From Siphonodentalium dalli (Eukaryota > Mollusca > Scaphopoda > Gadilida > Siphonodentaliidae): DNA of 64,000 bases. Positions 60,691 to 64,000 of this stretch are shown piece after piece. The notes under the pieces were generated by a model. The model saw nothing but the letters and a program-made list of their open reading frames with translations. It had not been told where the DNA came from and did not search any database. A program made the translations under genes and the position numbers. Where the stretch lies: assembly GCA_032622095.1 (NCBI GenBank), contig CP136069.1, positions 35,624,194-35,688,193 on the forward strand. The letters are read 5' to 3'. Positions within the stretch are counted from its first letter, which is position 1. The number at the start of each line of letters is the position of its first letter.

Positions 60691-63600
60691 TCAATGTGCA
60701 AGCAGGCGTGTTTCGCGATAGGACAGCACATTCGGTCGCAGGCCGGACCTCACGGTTTGGCTAATGAGCAGGGGTTGGGAGTTGGATAATTGGGGTGGGG
60801 CAGACTGTTTGAGGCCCCATAAAATGCCCAGTATTTTTGAAAGCGACTGTACTTTGCATCTGCACGGGCAAAATCCCTTTAACGTTTTGGACTCTTTTAT
60901 CGTATCAATGTGCAAGCATGCATGTTTCGCGATAGGACGGCACATTCGGTCGCCGGCCGGACCTCACGGTTTGGCTAATGAGCAGGGGTTGGAAGTTGGA
61001 TAATTGGGGTGGGGCAGGCTGTTTGAGGCCCCATAAAATACCCAGTATTTTTGAAAGCGACTGTACATTGCATCTGCACGGGCAAAATCCCTTTAACGTT
61101 TTGGACACTTTTATCGTATCAATGTGCAAGCAGGCATGTTTCGCGATAGGACGACACATTCGGTCGCAGGCCGGACCTCACGGTTTGGCTAATGAGCAGG
61201 GGTTGGAAGTTGGATACTTGGGGTGGGGCAGGCTGTTTGAGGCCCCATAAAATCCCAGTATTTTTGAAAGCGACTGTACTTTGCATCTGCACGGGCAAAA
61301 TCCCTTTAACGTTTTGGACACTTTTATCGTATCAATGTGCAAGCAGGCATGTTTCGCGATAGGACGGCACATTCGGTCGCAGGCCGGACCTCACGGTTTG
61401 GATAATGAGCAGGGGTTGGAAGTAGGATAATTGGGGTGGGGCAGGCTGTTTGAGGCCCCATAAAATGCCCAGTATTTTTGAAAGCGACTGTACTTTGCAT
61501 ATGCACATGCAAAATCCCTTTAACGTTTTGGACACTTTTATCGTATCAATGTGCAAGCAGGCGTGTTTCGCGATAGGACAGCACATTCGGTCGCAGGCCG
61601 GACCTCACGGTTTGGCTAATGAGCAGGGGTTGGGAGTTGGATAATTGGGGTGGGGCAGGCTGTTTGAGGCCCCATAAAATGCCCAATATTTTTGAAAGCG
61701 ACTGTACTTTGCATCTGCACGGGCAAAATCCCTTTAACGTTTTGGACTCTTTTATCGTATCAATGTACAAGCAGGCATGTTTCGCGATAGGACGGCACAT
61801 TCGGTCGCCGGCCGGACCACACGGTTTGGCTAATGAGCAGGGGTTGGGAGTTGGATAATTGGGATGGGGCAGGCTGTTTGAGGCCCCATAAAATGCCCAG
61901 TATTTTTGAAAGCGACTGTATTTTGCATCTGCACGGGCAAAATCCCTTTAACGTTTTGGACACTTTTATCGTATCAATGTGCAAGCAGGCATGTTTCGCG
62001 ATAGGATGGCACATTCGGTCGCAGGCCGGACCTCACGGTTTGGCTAATGAGCAGGGGTTGGGAGTTGGATAATTGGGGTGGGGCAGGCTGTTTGAGGCCC
62101 CATAAAATGCCTAGTATTTTTGAAAGCGACTGTACATTGCATCTGCACGGGCAAAATCCCTTTAACGTTTTGGACACTTTTATCGTATCAATGTGCAAGC
62201 AGGCATGTTTCGCGATAGGACGGCACATTCGGTCGCAGGCCGGACCTCACGGTTTGGCTAATGAGCAGGGGTTGGGAGTTGGATAATTGGGGTGGGGCAG
62301 ACTGTTTGAGGCCCCATAAAATGCCCAGTATTTTTGAAAGCGACTGTACTTTGCATATGCACAGGCAAAATCCCTTTAACGTTTTGGACTCTTTTATCGT
62401 ATCAATGTGCAAGCAGGCATGTTTCGCGATAGGACGGCACATTCGGTCGCAGGCCGGACCTCACGGTTTGGCTAATGAGCAGGGGTTGGGAGTTGGATAA
62501 TTGGGGTGGGGCAGGCTGTTTGAGGCCCCATAAAATCCCCAGTATTTTTGAAAGCGACTGTACATTGCATCTGCACGGGCAAAATCCCTTTAACGTTTTG
62601 GACTCTTTTATCGTATCAATGTGCAAGCAGGCATGTTTCGCGATAGGACGGCACATTCGGTCGCAGGCCGGACCTCACGGTTTGGCTAATGAGCAGGGGT
62701 TGGAAGTTGGAAACTTGGGGTGGGGCAGGCTGTTTGAGGCCCCATTAAATACCTAGTATTTTTGAAAGCGACTGTACTTTGCATCTGCATGGGCAAAATC
62801 CCTTTAACGTTTTGGACACTTTTATCGTATTAATGTGCAAGCAGGCATGTTTCGCGATAGTACGGCACATTCGGTCGCAGGCCGAACCTCACGGTTTGGC
62901 TAATGAGCAGTGGTTGGCAGTTGGATACTTGGGGTGGGGCAGGCTGTTTGAGGCCCCATAAAATGCCCAGTATTTTTGAAAGCGACTGTACTTTGCATAT
63001 GCACAGGCAAAATCCCTTTAACGTTTTGGACACTTTTATCGTATCAATGTGCAAGTAGGCATGTATCGCGATAGGACGGCACATTCGGTCGCAGGCCGAC
63101 CTCACGGATTGGCTAATGAGCAGGGGTTGGGAGTTGGATAATTGGGGTGGGGCAGGCTGTTTGAGGCCCCATAAAATCCCCAGTATTTTTGAAAGCGACT
63201 GTACATTGCATCTGCACGGGCAAAATCCCTTTAACGTTTTGGACTCTTTTATCGTATCAATGTGCAAGCAGGCATGTTTCGCGATAGGACGACACATTCG
63301 GTCGCAGGCCGGACCTCACGGTTTGGCTAATGAGCAGTGGTTGGAAATGGATACTTGGGGTGGGGCAGGCTGTTTGAGGCCCCATAAAATGCCCAGTATT
63401 TTTGAAAGCGACTGTACTTTGCATCTGCATGGGCAAAATCCCTTTAACGTTTTGGACACTTTTATCGTATTAATGTGCAAGCAGGCATGTTTCGCGATAG
63501 GACGGCACGTTCGGTCGCAGGCCGGACCTCACGGTTTGGCTAATGAGCAGGGGTTGGAAGTTGGATAATTGGGGTGGGGCAGGCTGTTTGAGGCCCCATA

Positions 63601-64000
63601 AAATATCTAGTATTTTTGAAAGCGACTGTAATTTGCATCTGCACGGGCAAAATCCCTTTAACGTTTTGGACACTTGTATCGTATCAATGTGAAAGCAGGC
63701 ATGTTTCGCGATAGGACGGCACATTCGGTGGCAGGCCGGACCTCACGGTTTGGCTAATGAGCAGGGGTTGGGAGTTGGATAATTGGGGTGGGGCAGGCTG
63801 TTTGAGGCCCCATAAACTGCCCAGTATTTTTGAAAGCGACTGTACTTTGCATATGCACGGGCAAAATCCCTTTAACGTTTTGGACTCCTTTATCGTATCA
63901 ATGTGCAAGCAGGCATGTTTCGCGATAGGACGGCACATTCGGTCGCAGGCCGGACCTCACGGTTTGGCTAATGAGCAGGGGTTGGGAGTTGGATAATTGG

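Larger units (their letters stand above)
29128..64000 (+). repeat. 214-bp satellite array, right block
   Basis: This is the continuation of the same satellite in the same orientation and phase, about 163 monomers, reaching the end of the window. The first bases complete the monomer broken at 22978. Subfamilies differ from those of the far left. Monomers with TTTGCATATGCACAGG, with GGCGTGTTTCGCGATAGG, and with the GCATGCATGTTTCCCG variant are common here; the last appears only between about 40.8 and 60.3 kb. This fits local spread of variants by unequal exchange. No unrelated sequence was seen inside the block. Confidence 0.98.

Noticed and set aside
1-64000. CRISPR array or bacterial repeat locus
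   Set aside because: The repeat is contiguous with no unique spacers, the unit is 214 bp, and no cas-like genes are present; intron-like and transposon features are eukaryotic.

Overview
The window is a eukaryotic satellite-DNA block, almost certainly from an animal, with no intact protein-coding or RNA gene that I can support. About 57.9 of the 64 kb is one tandem repeat with a 214-bp monomer (roughly 270 copies, all in the same orientation). It fills positions 1-22978 and 29128-64000 and runs off both window edges. The only other sequence is a 6,149-bp insertion at 22979-29127.

The insertion looks like a complete but non-autonomous DNA transposon. Its ends form imperfect inverted repeats of about 36 bp beginning CACTCT. 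It is flanked by a TA duplication. A nearly identical satellite copy elsewhere in the window (around 20411) shows the same site empty. GAACCA/TGGTTC motifs are crowded near both ends, and the left-end pattern is repeated about 0.5 kb inside. The interior is AT-rich and holds a broken C2H2 zinc-finger exon with an apparent splice acceptor (25357-25819), two large imperfect palindromes (26976-27754 and 27922-28332) and a short dispersed hairpin motif. I found no transposase. The TA duplication fits Tc1/mariner; the CACT terminus and subterminal repeat clusters fit CACTA/EnSpm-like elements. The sequence alone does not settle this.

The satellite is not homogeneous. It is a mosaic of multi-monomer blocks duplicated at different times: a 1,707-bp tandem pair (8.2-11.6 kb), a 1,285-bp pair (11.45-13.64 kb), a 2,566-bp (12-monomer) pair whose second copy took the transposon, a 2,139-bp (10-monomer) pair (about 39.6-44.2 kb), a 1,497-bp (7-monomer) pair (53.9-56.9 kb), and larger dispersed duplications at offsets of about 3.6, 5.5 and 11.1-11.3 kb. 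Monomer length classes of 185, 207, 213 and 216 bp mark these blocks.

Each monomer carries an open frame of about 79 codons on the + strand and 84 on the - strand. I read these as by-products of a homogenised repeat: 214 is not a multiple of 3, variants are mostly amino-acid changing, and both strands are equally open.

Organism: an animal is suggested by the C2H2 finger exon with an intron boundary and by the transposon type. CpG is only slightly depleted in the monomer (about 0.85 of expectation by hand count), which is more invertebrate-like than vertebrate-like. A mollusc or other marine invertebrate is a guess only.
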